Source: Halalkalirubrum salinum (lineage in GTDB: Archaea; Halobacteriota; Halobacteria; Halobacteriales; Haloferacaceae). From it: DNA of 64,000 bases. Shown piece by piece: positions 17,535 to 26,378 of this stretch. Within the stretch, counting starts at the first letter, position 1. Each line of letters opens with the position of its first letter. Made by a program: the position numbers and the translations under genes. The DNA lies in contig NZ_SRSG01000010.1 of assembly GCF_005543295.1 (NCBI RefSeq), positions 192,362-256,361 of the forward strand. Direction: 5' to 3'. The notes beneath the pieces were generated by a model that worked only from the letters and a program-made list of their open reading frames with translations, ran no database searches and had not been told where the DNA came from.

Positions 17535-17726
17535 TTAGTTCGTCGCGCGATGTTCGCCGTATTTGATTCCCAGTCCAACCATGAGTGCACCGAAAATTGC
17601 CATTGATGGTGCGACCATCATGAGAACTGTGTCGGTGGTCATAACACCAGACCCGGCGAGGCCGCCGACACCGATCGCAATGATGACCGCGTACAGTACG
17701 AGCGTCGTAACACCGTTGAACTCCAT
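17535..17726 (-). CDS. two-helix small membrane protein
   Basis: A 63-residue protein starting MEFNGVTTLVLY. It contains two hydrophobic helices (about 7-28 and 33-54) separated by a short Thr/Asp turn. It ends in a soluble KYGEHRATN tail. Proteins of this size and layout recur in haloarchaea. ATG 17726 is used because the upstream extension lacks hydrophobic or conserved character. Function unknown. Confidence 0.6.
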   Translation of the reverse strand: MEFNGVTTLVLYAVIIAIGVGGLAGSGVMTTDTVLMMVAPSMAIFGALMVGLGIKYGEHRATN

Positions 17727-17804
17727 ACGATCGATAGGAGTTCCTGAAAAGTAATCCCGTCGATCGAGAGTGCCCGACGCCAATCACGTAGGTGATAGCG
17801 ACGG

Positions 17805-18566
17805 TCAGTCGTTTTTCGGCCGAATGAGGTTCGCGAGTGCAACCAAGAGGCCGAGCCCCCATCCCAGCGGGACCGAAATCGCGAGCCACATCAACACGTA
17901 CCCGAGGCCGGGTAGCCCGAAGTCTTCACCAAATGTCTCGAGATTGCCCGCTGCGTGGAAGTACTCGTTGATCCCACCGACACGAAGCGGGTTCGCGAGG
18001 ATCCACGCCGCGAGATCATAGCTCGCCGGCAGGATGATGCTTCCGAGCGGTTGATAGGAGATCGCTGCAACGATCGGCGGGAGAAACAGTGCCGTCATCG
18101 CAGCAGGGTACGCCAACAACACCGTCGTGGCTCGCCCGCCAACCCGGCTGAAAAGCACCGCCAATCCCGCCGCAACGGTTGCGACAGCACTGGCCGCCAA
18201 CACTGCCATGAATCCATCGAACGGGAGCCGGATGCGGGCAAGAACAGTAAGCCCACCCCAGACGACTACTGAAACCAAAACGACCCCGATGATCCCAAGC
18301 CGTGTGGCTGCGGAGTCGAACTTACCGGCGTAAAATCTTGTCGCAAAGCCGATCAACAACATCGGATAGCCGATAACGACAAGTGGGAGCCCGATCGCAG
18401 CCCACGCGTAATACCCAATCTTTTGCGGCAGCGTTTCTGGCATCCACTTTCCAAGCACTCGACTCGGGTTCAACTGGCGCGGAAACAGGATCTCCATCCA
18501 CGTCTCGTGAAGGCGAATGATGTCGATCCGGATCGCGCCAAGTAACCCCGGTGACCCACGTGACAT
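17805..18566 (-). CDS. multi-pass membrane protein of unknown function
   Basis: A 253-residue protein with about six membrane helices. The soluble N-terminus has RLHETWMEILFPRQLNPSRVLGKWMP, a stretch that looks conserved. The final helices end in LVALANLIRPKND. ATG 18566 (MSRGSPGLLG) is chosen; the frame continues upstream to 18893 but is Arg/Ser-rich and overlaps the next gene. No transporter or enzyme motif is visible. Confidence 0.6.
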   Translation of the reverse strand: MSRGSPGLLGAIRIDIIRLHETWMEILFPRQLNPSRVLGKWMPETLPQKIGYYAWAAIGLPLVVIGYPMLLIGFATRFYAGKFDSAATRLGIIGVVLVSVVVWGGLTVLARIRLPFDGFMAVLAASAVATVAAGLAVLFSRVGGRATTVLLAYPAAMTALFLPPIVAAISYQPLGSIILPASYDLAAWILANPLRVGGINEYFHAAGNLETFGEDFGLPGLGYVLMWLAISVPLGWGLGLLVALANLIRPKND

Positions 18567-18675
18567 TGTTGAGTACTGTCGGCTGGGGGGATGTGAACTT
18601 TGTGACTTTTCGGCTCGAATACGTAAATGCCAGACTATCTGACCGTCCGAACGCTCGAATGCGTGGATCCGGAGG

Positions 18676-19515
18676 TTACTGATTCCACGGTCCAAAAGAC
18701 GGATCGACCCGGCGATCGGTGCGGTCGATCGCGTTGATTTGAGCGATTTCCTCGTCGGTGAGTTCAACATCGACCGATCGCCAGTTATCGAGGATGTGTT
18801 CCTCGCCGGTGGCTTTTGGAATTGCCGTGACGCCCTTCTCGCGAAGCCACGCGAGGCTGACCTGCGCGGCAGAGACGTCGTGTGCCTCAGCAATCGAAGT
18901 CAGTTCAGAGACGTTGAACACCTCACCGCGGGCCAGCGGCGAGTACGCGACGACCTCAATATCGTGTGCGGCGCTCGCCTCACGGACAGCGTCCTGCGGC
19001 AACAGTGGGTGGCATTCGACCTGATTTGCGAAGATCGGCGCGTCGCTCAGTTCGACAGCGGTCTCGATGTCCTCGGGCTCGAAGTTGCTGATCCCGATCC
19101 GATCGATTGTGCCATCGTCGTACAACTCGTTGAACGCGCGCAGGGTCGGTTCGGGCTCGTATTCGCGGGCTGGCCAGTGGACGTACAGTAGATCAACTGA
19201 GTCGACACCAAGGCGATCGAGACTCGCCTCGGCTGTTTCGAGCACATCCTCGTAGGCGAGGTTGTCGATCCACACCTTCGTCGCGAGGAACACGTCCTCT
19301 CGATCGACATCTGCGCGGGCAATGCCCTCGCCGACGGCTTCTTCATTGCCGTACGCTTGGGCGGTGTCGATGTGGCGATACCCCGCGTTCAGCGCGGTTT
19401 TGACGCTCTCGACACACGCCTCGGGGTCGTCATTTTGCCACGTGCCGAGCCCGAGCATCGGCATCTCATTGGCTCGCGGGCAGTCCGTCGTGGTAGGCAA
19501 CTGTGTTGAATCCAT
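18676..19515 (-). CDS. aldo/keto reductase (2,5-diketo-D-gluconate reductase type)
   Basis: A 279-residue AKR. GLGTWQNDD opens the barrel. The tetrad is Asp and Tyr in HIDTAQAYGNE, Lys in FLATKVW, His in LLYVHWPA. GISNFEPEDIE and AIPKATGEEHILDNW are the cofactor-binding parts typical of the DkgA/AKR5 group. ATG 19515 (MDSTQLPTT) is preferred to 19578. It is divergent from the OsmC gene. NADPH-dependent carbonyl reduction is likely, substrate unknown. Confidence 0.88.
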   Translation of the reverse strand: MDSTQLPTTTDCPRANEMPMLGLGTWQNDDPEACVESVKTALNAGYRHIDTAQAYGNEEAVGEGIARADVDREDVFLATKVWIDNLAYEDVLETAEASLDRLGVDSVDLLYVHWPAREYEPEPTLRAFNELYDDGTIDRIGISNFEPEDIETAVELSDAPIFANQVECHPLLPQDAVREASAAHDIEVVAYSPLARGEVFNVSELTSIAEAHDVSAAQVSLAWLREKGVTAIPKATGEEHILDNWRSVDVELTDEEIAQINAIDRTDRRVDPSFGPWNQ

Positions 19516-19715
19516 ACGCGGTGATACATGGCGACGACTCAAAAGGAAATGGAAACCGGACGGTTCGACGCGCGTCACCGCGAGTCAGTCTTCAGTCAGT
19601 CGATTGTCGCCCTAAAATCAACCCTCAGGGCCGACGAGAACAAAGTTCCAACGTCAGGACTACTGCAATGAGAAAACGCACAAGCTTGATAACCGCTATG
19701 GATAGATACATAAAT

Positions 19716-20168
19716 ATGAGTGAATCAGACAATCGACACCAGTTCTCGGTTTCGGCGATCGGCAACACCGAGACAAAAGCGACCGTCTCGGTACGCGATT
19801 TTGAGTTCGTGATCGACGAGCCAGCCACCCTCGGGGGGACAAACGAGGGACCGAACCCTGTCGAGTATCTACTCGGCGCGTGGGCGGGCTGTATGAACGT
19901 CGTCGCCCAGAAGGTCTGTAAGGAACACGGCGTCAAACTTGACGGGCTCAACATCGAAGTCGAGGGAGATCTCGACCCCCGAAAGTTCCTCGGCATGGCC
20001 GAAGAGCCTCGCGCGGGCTTTCAGGAAATCCGCGTCGAACTTGCCGCCGAGACAGACGTTGACGAAGAGATGCTTGAGACCATTGTCGAAGAAGTCGAAG
20101 CCCGCTGCCCGGTTGGCGACAATATCATCGACCCGACGCCAACCGACGTGACGATCACGGCCGTCTGA
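19716..20168 (+). CDS. OsmC-family peroxiredoxin-like protein
   Basis: A 150-residue OsmC/Ohr-fold protein. The two redox Cys are C59 (WAGCMNVVAQ) and C131 (EARCPVGDNI), separated as in OsmC/YhfA proteins. GPNPVEYLLGAWAGC is the family signature. ATG 19716 (MSESDNRH) is favoured; MDRYIN at 19698 is an alternative. It probably reduces organic hydroperoxides or handles thiol stress. A strong hairpin lies about 100 bases downstream. Confidence 0.85.
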   Translation: MSESDNRHQFSVSAIGNTETKATVSVRDFEFVIDEPATLGGTNEGPNPVEYLLGAWAGCMNVVAQKVCKEHGVKLDGLNIEVEGDLDPRKFLGMAEEPRAGFQEIRVELAAETDVDEEMLETIVEEVEARCPVGDNIIDPTPTDVTITAV

Positions 20169-20468
20169 GTCGATCGACCGCCCGACGATCCTCGTTTATG
20201 ATGTTGATATCACTGCCGTCACTGAGCAGCTTCTGGAGTTGCTGTGGCAGGCTTATTATGTGAAGTACCTCGGGGTCAAGCCCCGAGGCACTCTGCCTGC
20301 TTTCTCTGTAGAGCTATGTCCTCGAGACAAATACGGTGAAGCCATTATCAGACATCTACGCGTTGTTTCACACAGTGGACAGCGGTTTCAGCGGCTGACG
20401 AAAGTCGTACTGTGGCCCGATCGTAGCGACGTGTCCTCGGCTGAGGACCAAAAGAGGAGCGGACCAGA
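20169..20468. other. 300-bp non-coding region, TnpB-end-like hairpin inside
   Basis: No supported gene. The only open frame (77 codons from 20239) reads through the hairpin and has no recognisable family. The region holds the perfect stem-loop at 20268-20288. The remainder looks like decayed sequence. Confidence 0.4.
20268..20288 (+). repeat. solitary hairpin resembling a TnpB right end/omegaRNA
   Basis: CCTCGGGG (20268-20275), loop TCAAG, CCCCGAGG (20281-20288): a perfect 8-bp stem preceded by GAAGTA. From memory, hairpins of this kind lie at the 3' side of haloarchaeal IS200/IS605-type tnpB genes. No tnpB is adjacent. It could instead serve as a terminator for the OsmC gene, but no T-run follows. 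Confidence 0.5.
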
Positions 20469-21716
20469 CTAGTTCCAGCTCGATCGATTCGCGATCCGCT
20501 CTTTGGCGTACTGAGCCAGGAACGGAATGTCTGAAAGATGCAACAGCTTCCGCAGCGCGGGGAGGTTGCCGCCGTTTATTTCTGAGAGTGAGTCGAAACC
20601 AAGCTGATCAAGATCGGCCATAAGCGTATCATAGCGCTCGTTCGGTGCGAGATACAGTAGTTGGGTCATCGTCAACCGCGATCGCATCTTCGGGGCCACG
20701 TTTTCGTGCCACAGCGTATCGTAGGTTTCCATCGCTGCCGCAGAGACATCTGGCTTTCTGGGTGTGAGGCATTTGTCGACAGTGATGGCGGCCGCGCGCC
20801 CAGAGCGCATGCCCTTATGGATGCCCTCTCCCCACAGCGGATCGATCGTCGGAACGGTGTCGCCGACCGCCATAAAGCGGTCGGTGCTGAGCTTCGCGGG
20901 CATCTGGATGTGCGCTGAGCCGCGGTGTTGGTTGCCTTCGATCTTCTCGGCAGTGTCAAATCGCGGATCGCTCTCGAGCCAGTACTCGAGATAATCATCG
21001 ACAGTCATCCCCGCCTTTGCATACTCTTGATGGCGGTTGTTCTGGATGTAACAGAGCCCGACCTTGGCGGTGTCCTCGCCGGTGTGAAAGATCCACGAGT
21101 ACCCCCCGGGCGCAAGTTCGTGGTCAAGCCGCAGCATCATCGCGTCGTGGAGGTCCGCATAGCGAGGATGGTCAATCTCGATTCCTTCCATCTCGTACTC
21201 GATGCCGATCGCCTGATTTTCCCGTTTCAGATCGCAGACATCGAGCGCTTTTGCCAAGGGAGCGGCCGGGCCGGTCGCGTCGATCACGATGTCGGCATAG
21301 ACCTCCTCGTCGCCGTTGTACCGGACACCACAGATCTCCTCGCCGTCCATGATCGGCCGGGAGACCCGCGAATCGAACCAGTATGTTGCGCCTTTCTTGC
21401 GGCTATCTTCGACGAGGAACCGTTTGAAATCCGCAAACTCTAAGACCGCACCGGCCTGCGGCTGCACGAAGTGGTTGTTTGGTGATTCGAGCACGACGCT
21501 GTCGGTGAACTGCATCACCACGTCATTAGGAATCCCAAACGACGCCATCATGGAGGGAAACGTCCCTGCGGTGGACTTGTTGCTCTGTCTCGGGAATTCG
21601 TCTTCGGACTCGGTTTCGAGTACGACGACGTCATAGCCCCGGGCTGCGATGTCCCGCGCGCACTGTGCTCCCGCGGGGCCCGCCCCGGCAACTATCACGT
21701 CGAAACGGTCGGACAT
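20469..21716 (-). CDS. FAD-dependent oxidoreductase, geranylgeranyl reductase/FixC-like family
   Basis: A 415-residue flavoprotein. The FAD-binding dinucleotide fold is GAGPAGAQCARDI near the N-terminus. ATGPAAPLAKAL and MAVGDTVPTIDPLWGEGIHKGMRSG form the second and third FAD contacts found in COG0644 enzymes. Those enzymes include lipid double-bond reductases and electron-transfer dehydrogenases. No N-terminal signal or membrane anchor. It follows the korBA genes on the same strand at 107 bases distance; a ferredoxin- or quinone-linked role is possible but unproven. Confidence 0.75.
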   Translation of the reverse strand: MSDRFDVIVAGAGPAGAQCARDIAARGYDVVVLETESEDEFPRQSNKSTAGTFPSMMASFGIPNDVVMQFTDSVVLESPNNHFVQPQAGAVLEFADFKRFLVEDSRKKGATYWFDSRVSRPIMDGEEICGVRYNGDEEVYADIVIDATGPAAPLAKALDVCDLKRENQAIGIEYEMEGIEIDHPRYADLHDAMMLRLDHELAPGGYSWIFHTGEDTAKVGLCYIQNNRHQEYAKAGMTVDDYLEYWLESDPRFDTAEKIEGNQHRGSAHIQMPAKLSTDRFMAVGDTVPTIDPLWGEGIHKGMRSGRAAAITVDKCLTPRKPDVSAAAMETYDTLWHENVAPKMRSRLTMTQLLYLAPNERYDTLMADLDQLGFDSLSEINGGNLPALRKLLHLSDIPFLAQYAKERIANRSSWN

Positions 21717-21823
21717 ATACTCAAAAGTATAGCCTCGTGATAATGAGTGTTTCCGAAATCAACTGACACGGCCAGATTCCGACGGAAAAGACAGGTCAGA
21801 TACCGATGACGAGAAGCGCTTGC

Positions 21824-22687
21824 TCAGTAGAACTCTCGAACCAAATCCATCGCGTCTTCGGGCGCGCCCTCGCCGATCTCGGTCATGTCTTCGGTGACGC
21901 CGTGGGCCTCGCCGTACGGCACCGCGTTCTCGTCGCGGTACATCACGCCCTGATACTCCTTTTCGGAGTCAAGGATGACCGATTTGGCGGCCTCGTAGTC
22001 GGTTGGATCGTGGCCGTCGTCTTTGAGGTCGACAAGCGAGTCACGGAAGTAGTCATAGGTGTCGACGTCGTTGAACGTCACGCAGGGGCTAAACACGTTG
22101 ACGAAGCCGAAGCCGTCGTGTTCGATCGCCTCCTGGACGATCTCGGCGTGTCTGAGCGCGTCCGAGGAGAACGACTGTGCGATGAAACTCGCACCTGAGG
22201 CGAGTGCCAGCGCGAGGGGATTCACCGGCGACTGTTTCGGTCCCTCCGGGGAGGTCGAGGTCTCGAAGTCCGATCGAGATGTTGGTGAGGCCTGTCCCTT
22301 CGTGAGGCCGTAGATCCGGTTGTCCATGACGACGTACGTCATGTCGATATTGCGCCGAACTGCGTGGATGAAGTGGCCCGCGCCGATCGAGTAGCCATCA
22401 CCGTCTCCGCCAGCGACCATCACCTCGAGATCGGGGTTTGCGAGCTTCACGCCCGTCCCGACCGGCAGCGCGCGGCCGTGGACGCCGTGGAGCGCGTAGC
22501 TGTGCATGTACGTCCCGATCTTCCCCGAACAGCCGATCCCGGCGACAATGAAGGTGTTGTCTGGATCGTTACCCGTGTTCGCGAGGGCTTTCATCATTCC
22601 GTTCATCGTCCCGAAGTCACCGCATCCGGGACACCACGTCGGCTGTTTGTCCGATTTAAAATCGGTGAATCTAACGTTCGAGCTCAT
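21824..22687 (-). CDS. korB: 2-oxoacid:ferredoxin oxidoreductase, beta subunit
   Basis: A 287-residue TPP-binding subunit. WCPGCGDFG and GIGCSGKI supply Fe-S cluster cysteines. The TPP/Mg motif is GGDGDGYSIGAGHF with VMDNRIYGLTKGQ further on. It starts with ATG 22687, overlapping the alpha stop (ATGA), so the two are coupled. Haloarchaea use such two-subunit enzymes instead of dehydrogenase complexes to oxidise pyruvate or 2-oxoglutarate with ferredoxin as acceptor. The Kor-type assignment rests on overall resemblance. Confidence 0.85.
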   Translation of the reverse strand: MSSNVRFTDFKSDKQPTWCPGCGDFGTMNGMMKALANTGNDPDNTFIVAGIGCSGKIGTYMHSYALHGVHGRALPVGTGVKLANPDLEVMVAGGDGDGYSIGAGHFIHAVRRNIDMTYVVMDNRIYGLTKGQASPTSRSDFETSTSPEGPKQSPVNPLALALASGASFIAQSFSSDALRHAEIVQEAIEHDGFGFVNVFSPCVTFNDVDTYDYFRDSLVDLKDDGHDPTDYEAAKSVILDSEKEYQGVMYRDENAVPYGEAHGVTEDMTEIGEGAPEDAMDLVREFY

Positions 22688-24453
22688 TGGCTGACCTCCG
22701 CGGGTGCTGTGTCCGCGAGTGTGTCGGTAATTCTCTCTGCGAGTTCGTCGGCCTTGAACCGCACGCCGTTGTACTTGTTGATCCGATCGACGCGACAGAG
22801 TGCGTCGTGTTCGAGCACGTCGGCAAACTGGCCGGTGTTGTTACATTCGACGACGATCACATTCTCGGCGGCGTTGATCTCCGCGGAGAGATCCGGCCGC
22901 GGGAAGATGTACGGCACCGAGATGACGTGCACGTCGATATCGTCGGCTTCGAGCAGTTCGAGCGCCTCAATGAGCGCGCCCTCGTTCGACCCCCATGAGA
23001 TGACAAGGTTATCCGCGCCAGGGGTTCCGTATTCGCGGTAGTCGAAGGACTCGCGTTCGATCGCGCTTTCGACCTTCCGGTTGCGCTTGTCGACCTGTTC
23101 GACGCGCATCTGAGTGTCCTCTGTCCGTCGACCGAGCTCGTCGTGCTCGAGGCCGGTCGACATGTGTGCGCCCTTGGCGGTCCCGGGTTTCGCACGCGGA
23201 CTGACCCCGTCATGTGTGATCGCGTGGGTTCGGAAGTGACCGGACTCGTCGAGCCACTCGTCGATTTCGTCTTCGTCGACGAGTTTGCCGCGATCGATCT
23301 CGACGGCGTCCATGTCGAACGCCTCGGGTTCGAACGTCTGTTCAGTAACCGCAAGCGCGAGGTCGGCGGTGAGGTACACCGGGATGTTGTACTTCTCGGC
23401 GAGATTGAACGCCTCGACGGTCTTCCAGAAGCACTCGTCGATCGTCGTCGGCGCGAGGACGAACCGGGGAACCTCGCCGTGGCCGCCGTAGAGCATCTGG
23501 TTGAGATCGCCCTGTTCCTGTTTGGTTGGCATTCCGGTCGAAGGCCCCGATCGCATCACGTCGACGATGACGAGCGGCGTCTCACTGGTGGCAACGAGTC
23601 CAAATGTCTCGGTCATGAGATCGATGCCCGGCCCGGAGGTGGCGGTCATCGATCGTGCGCCTGCGCGGGCGGCCCCGAGGGCCATGTTGATCGCGGAGAG
23701 TTCGTCTTCGGCCTGCACGACGTGGCCGCCGTAGTGCTCAATCCGGCCGACGAGGTACTCCATGACGTTGGTAGCGGGCGTGATCGGATACCCGGCGTAG
23801 AACCGGCAGCCTGCGGCGAGCGCGCCCATGCCGATCGCCTCGTCGCCGTTGAGCAGCACATAGTCGCTGTCGGTTGTCTCCAGGCTATAGTCGAACTCGT
23901 GATCGTACTCGTCGGTGACGTAGTCACGGCCGAGGCGGGCGGCCTGTTTGTTATTGTCGACGAGCTTCTGGCCCTTGTTGCCGAAACGTTTCTGCAAAGC
24001 CGAATCGAGGTTCTCGATCGGGAAGTCGGTGACTGCACACGCCGCGCCGAGTGCGACGACGTTGCGCATGATTGCGCCGCCAGCGTCCTCGGCGAGCGAT
24101 TTCAACGGGACGTCCAGCCCGACCATCCCGTCTGGAATTTCGACGTTCTGCATCGTCGTCCGATCGCCGTCGTAGACGATCACCGATCCTTCGTGTAGTT
24201 CTGAGAGGTTCTCCTCGATCGTGCGCGGGGTCAGCGCGATCAACACGTCGAGTCGGTCCACGACGCTCTGGACCTGCTCGACCGACGTGCGGATTTTGTA
24301 CGCCGTATATCCACCGCGGATACGTGACGCGAAATCCTTCGACGTAAACACGTGTCTCCCAGCCCGAGAGAGCGCCTGAGCGAAGATCTTCCCAGTGGAA
24401 TCGATTCCATCGCCGGCTTCGCCACCGATGGCCCAATTGAAGTCCGCAGGCAT
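22684..24453 (-). CDS. korA: 2-oxoacid:ferredoxin oxidoreductase, alpha (gamma-alpha fused) subunit
   Basis: A 589-residue protein. The N-terminal gamma domain (about 1-190) begins GGEAGDGIDSTGKIFAQAL. The alpha pyrimidine-binding domain follows, with FYAGYPITPATNVMEYL, DELSAINMALGAARAG and SGPGIDLMTE. The C-terminal transketolase-like domain has NLVISWGSNEGALIEAL and VPYIFPRPDL. The gamma-alpha fusion is the usual KorA architecture. First gene of a korAB operon; TTTTGATTTG about 30 bases upstream of 24453 may be its TATA box. Confidence 0.87.
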   Translation of the reverse strand: MPADFNWAIGGEAGDGIDSTGKIFAQALSRAGRHVFTSKDFASRIRGGYTAYKIRTSVEQVQSVVDRLDVLIALTPRTIEENLSELHEGSVIVYDGDRTTMQNVEIPDGMVGLDVPLKSLAEDAGGAIMRNVVALGAACAVTDFPIENLDSALQKRFGNKGQKLVDNNKQAARLGRDYVTDEYDHEFDYSLETTDSDYVLLNGDEAIGMGALAAGCRFYAGYPITPATNVMEYLVGRIEHYGGHVVQAEDELSAINMALGAARAGARSMTATSGPGIDLMTETFGLVATSETPLVIVDVMRSGPSTGMPTKQEQGDLNQMLYGGHGEVPRFVLAPTTIDECFWKTVEAFNLAEKYNIPVYLTADLALAVTEQTFEPEAFDMDAVEIDRGKLVDEDEIDEWLDESGHFRTHAITHDGVSPRAKPGTAKGAHMSTGLEHDELGRRTEDTQMRVEQVDKRNRKVESAIERESFDYREYGTPGADNLVISWGSNEGALIEALELLEADDIDVHVISVPYIFPRPDLSAEINAAENVIVVECNNTGQFADVLEHDALCRVDRINKYNGVRFKADELAERITDTLADTAPAEVSQ

Positions 24454-24871
24454 ATGCTATCGTCCGACCCTTCCAGTGGACAAATCAAAAGCCTTCTGAA
24501 AGGGGGCCCTCTCAGATTCTGGAATGATCCAAAAAATCCCCGTAAGAAGGACAACAAATGGGTTGTTTTTATCGGTTAACCAGGGACCGAATCATCGTTT
24601 CCTTCGTAAATAGAGCCACAGGTTTCTTTTCGGAAGACACGAGACGATCGTGTGCTGAGCATTTGGTGTACAATTGATATTGGTACTGATTCACAGACAG
24701 ACGGTTTGATGTATTCCATGCAACCACCGACCTGATGAGACGTCGAGCAGTGGGAGGCGAGATATTCGATGGTGGATGCGGTCTCACCGAACATCTCTAT
24801 TAATACCGTCACATAGATGTAAGCAGGAAGCCCACGATTTCAGTCGTAGCAAAAATAGCCGCTGTGGGGGC
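24454..24871. other. AT-rich non-coding stretch between korA and the dehydrogenase
   Basis: 418 bases without a supportable gene. Two overlapping minus frames (24569-24787, 24576-24812) have no family resemblance. The base composition is clearly lower in GC than the flanks. A degenerate TnpB-end hairpin lies at its right edge. It looks like the relic of an insertion. Confidence 0.4.
24820..24852 (+). repeat. degenerate TnpB-end-like hairpin
   Basis: The sequence around 24826-24850 reads AGGAAGCCCACGATTTCAG then TCGTAGC. ACGA (24834-24837) pairs with TCGT (24844-24847). It differs at a few positions from the perfect stem I recall from haloarchaeal tnpB right ends (CCCACGAC..GTCGTGGG). It lies 20 bases from the stop of the truncated dehydrogenase. 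Confidence 0.45.
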
Positions 24872-25762
24872 CTAATCGTCCGTTGTCTGCGGGGGTACGG
24901 GTATCGTACGGTTGCTGGTTGAATATGATTCGATGAGATCGTTCTCTGCGATCGTTCCAGTGAGCTGTGGCACGGCAACCATCTGATCTTTTTCAGCCCA
25001 CGATTGAAGCCCTTTGGTGTCTTTCGGAAGGCAGTGGCCGCCGTATGGCCATCCCCCCTGCATGCCCATGTTCGGTCCGAACCAAGGTGAAATATGGCGA
25101 ATTCCCATCAGCACATTGTTTGGATCGATTTCATACGGTTCTGTCTGATGACTTTGAGATGCAAGTCGCCACATCTCATTAGCGAATGATATTTTTGTGG
25201 CCCCAAGCACACTACTTCCAAATTTGATGAATTCTGCCTCAGTCGGCGCAACCTCGACGTAGGCAGAGACCTTCGCTCCGAAGGCACGTTTGACCGTGTC
25301 TTTTGCTTTCTGTGTATTCGCACCGACGACGAGGGATTCTAGCTGTTTGAGATCTTCGTAAGCACTGTCTTCAAACAGAAACTCCGGTACCATCGCGTAG
25401 TGGGTCAAGCCGAACTTATCGGCGAGCGTTTCGGTCGTCGTCGGAGGTACCGTACTTCGAATAGCAACCACTTGAGGATCCTGTTTCATCAGCGTCTCAA
25501 GTGCGCGCTCGACAATGTCTGTCTTCATTTGACCAGAATCTGCATCGTACGGCGTTGGGACCGAAATAATTGATAGCTCGGCGTCGATCGATTCAGTTGG
25601 ATGGGCGGTTCGATATCCGGACTCAGATAGCTCCCTGAGAACGCGGTCGTCGATATCTTTGAATACGACACGATGACCCCAGTCAGCAAGTGCACGTCCT
25701 GTTGCACTCCCAACAGTACCTGAACCGATGATTTCAATTGTAAGATCCGATTGCTCGCTCAT
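24872..25762 (-). CDS. UDP-glucose/GDP-mannose dehydrogenase family protein, C-terminally short
   Basis: A 296-residue protein. NAD-binding domain: IIGSGTVGSATGRALADWG, then ISVPTPYD. Central domain: VPEFLFEDSAYEDL, KFGSSVLGATKISFANEM, and the catalytic Cys in GGHCLPKDTKGL. Normal family members are about 420-440 residues; the C-terminal UDP-binding domain is missing, the protein ending about 50 residues after the Cys. Codons are A/T-richer than in neighbours and both flanks are AT-rich. It may be a shortened relic or a divergent two-domain enzyme. Confidence 0.7.
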   Translation of the reverse strand: MSEQSDLTIEIIGSGTVGSATGRALADWGHRVVFKDIDDRVLRELSESGYRTAHPTESIDAELSIISVPTPYDADSGQMKTDIVERALETLMKQDPQVVAIRSTVPPTTTETLADKFGLTHYAMVPEFLFEDSAYEDLKQLESLVVGANTQKAKDTVKRAFGAKVSAYVEVAPTEAEFIKFGSSVLGATKISFANEMWRLASQSHQTEPYEIDPNNVLMGIRHISPWFGPNMGMQGGWPYGGHCLPKDTKGLQSWAEKDQMVAVPQLTGTIAENDLIESYSTSNRTIPVPPQTTDD

Positions 25763-26378
25763 ACGAGATCACTCTGGAAAATGTTGATATGTGCAACTTG
25801 CTGAATATGGATATTGCGCGGCTGTGCCGGTTGTTTTGCGACGTAGCTTAGACCGATAGTCATGGTACAGCCGATATCAGGGTACACAGATGATAGTAAA
25901 AATTAACATATTCTTGATTGTCAAAAAAATCTGAAAGTAAGGTATACCTAGTCTAACACTGTTTACTGGCGGTTGATGGAGTTTGACGTGATCAATGCCA
26001 CGTCGGATACCACGGTAAATATCACATCAAAACGCCGAGCGGTAACACAGACCTACTGTACACAGTACGCGAAACTCACGTGGTTGAGTTAAAACAGACC
26101 AACCGGATAAGTATATATTAAAGAGAAATTCGTACCGAAAGCCCACATTTCGAGGTGGCGATGGAGTTGAAAGGAGAACGGTTCGGAAACAGTATGAAAA
26201 CACTTAACAATACTATCGTCACGTTTGCACGGCTTTGCAACAGGTATCCGCATATTCGGTTCGAGACCGTTTGAGCCGATCTGTCCTGAACAGCAGTAGA
26301 AGATAATTGCAAACGCTACGATAATCATCAACGACAAGCAAACAAACAATCTTTCACCCGCCAACGCCACCTTCGAGT
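25763..26378. other. 616-bp AT-rich intergenic region
   Basis: No supportable gene on either strand; a 99-codon minus frame (26089-26388) has no family look. It contains several TATA-like boxes, a short perfect palindrome ACTGT-AC-ACAGT at about 26053-26064, and GGTATACC. It carries the promoter of the dehydrogenase on the left and of the flavin reductase on the right, plus probable insertion debris. Confidence 0.4.

Noticed and set aside
20239-20472. 77-codon plus-strand frame
   Set aside because: It reads through the perfect hairpin at 20268-20288, has no family resemblance, and overlaps the end of the flavoprotein gene.
23143-24198. 351-codon plus-strand frame
   Set aside because: Antisense shadow of korA; high-GC halophile genes produce long mirror frames.
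24569-24812. Two overlapping minus-strand frames of 72 and 78 codons
   Set aside because: AT-rich filler between korA and the dehydrogenase with no recognisable domain; nothing supports translation.
26143-26165. CCAC..GTGG mini-hairpin resembling a TnpB end
   Set aside because: The stem is only four pairs and the flanks do not match the other hairpins; too weak to call.
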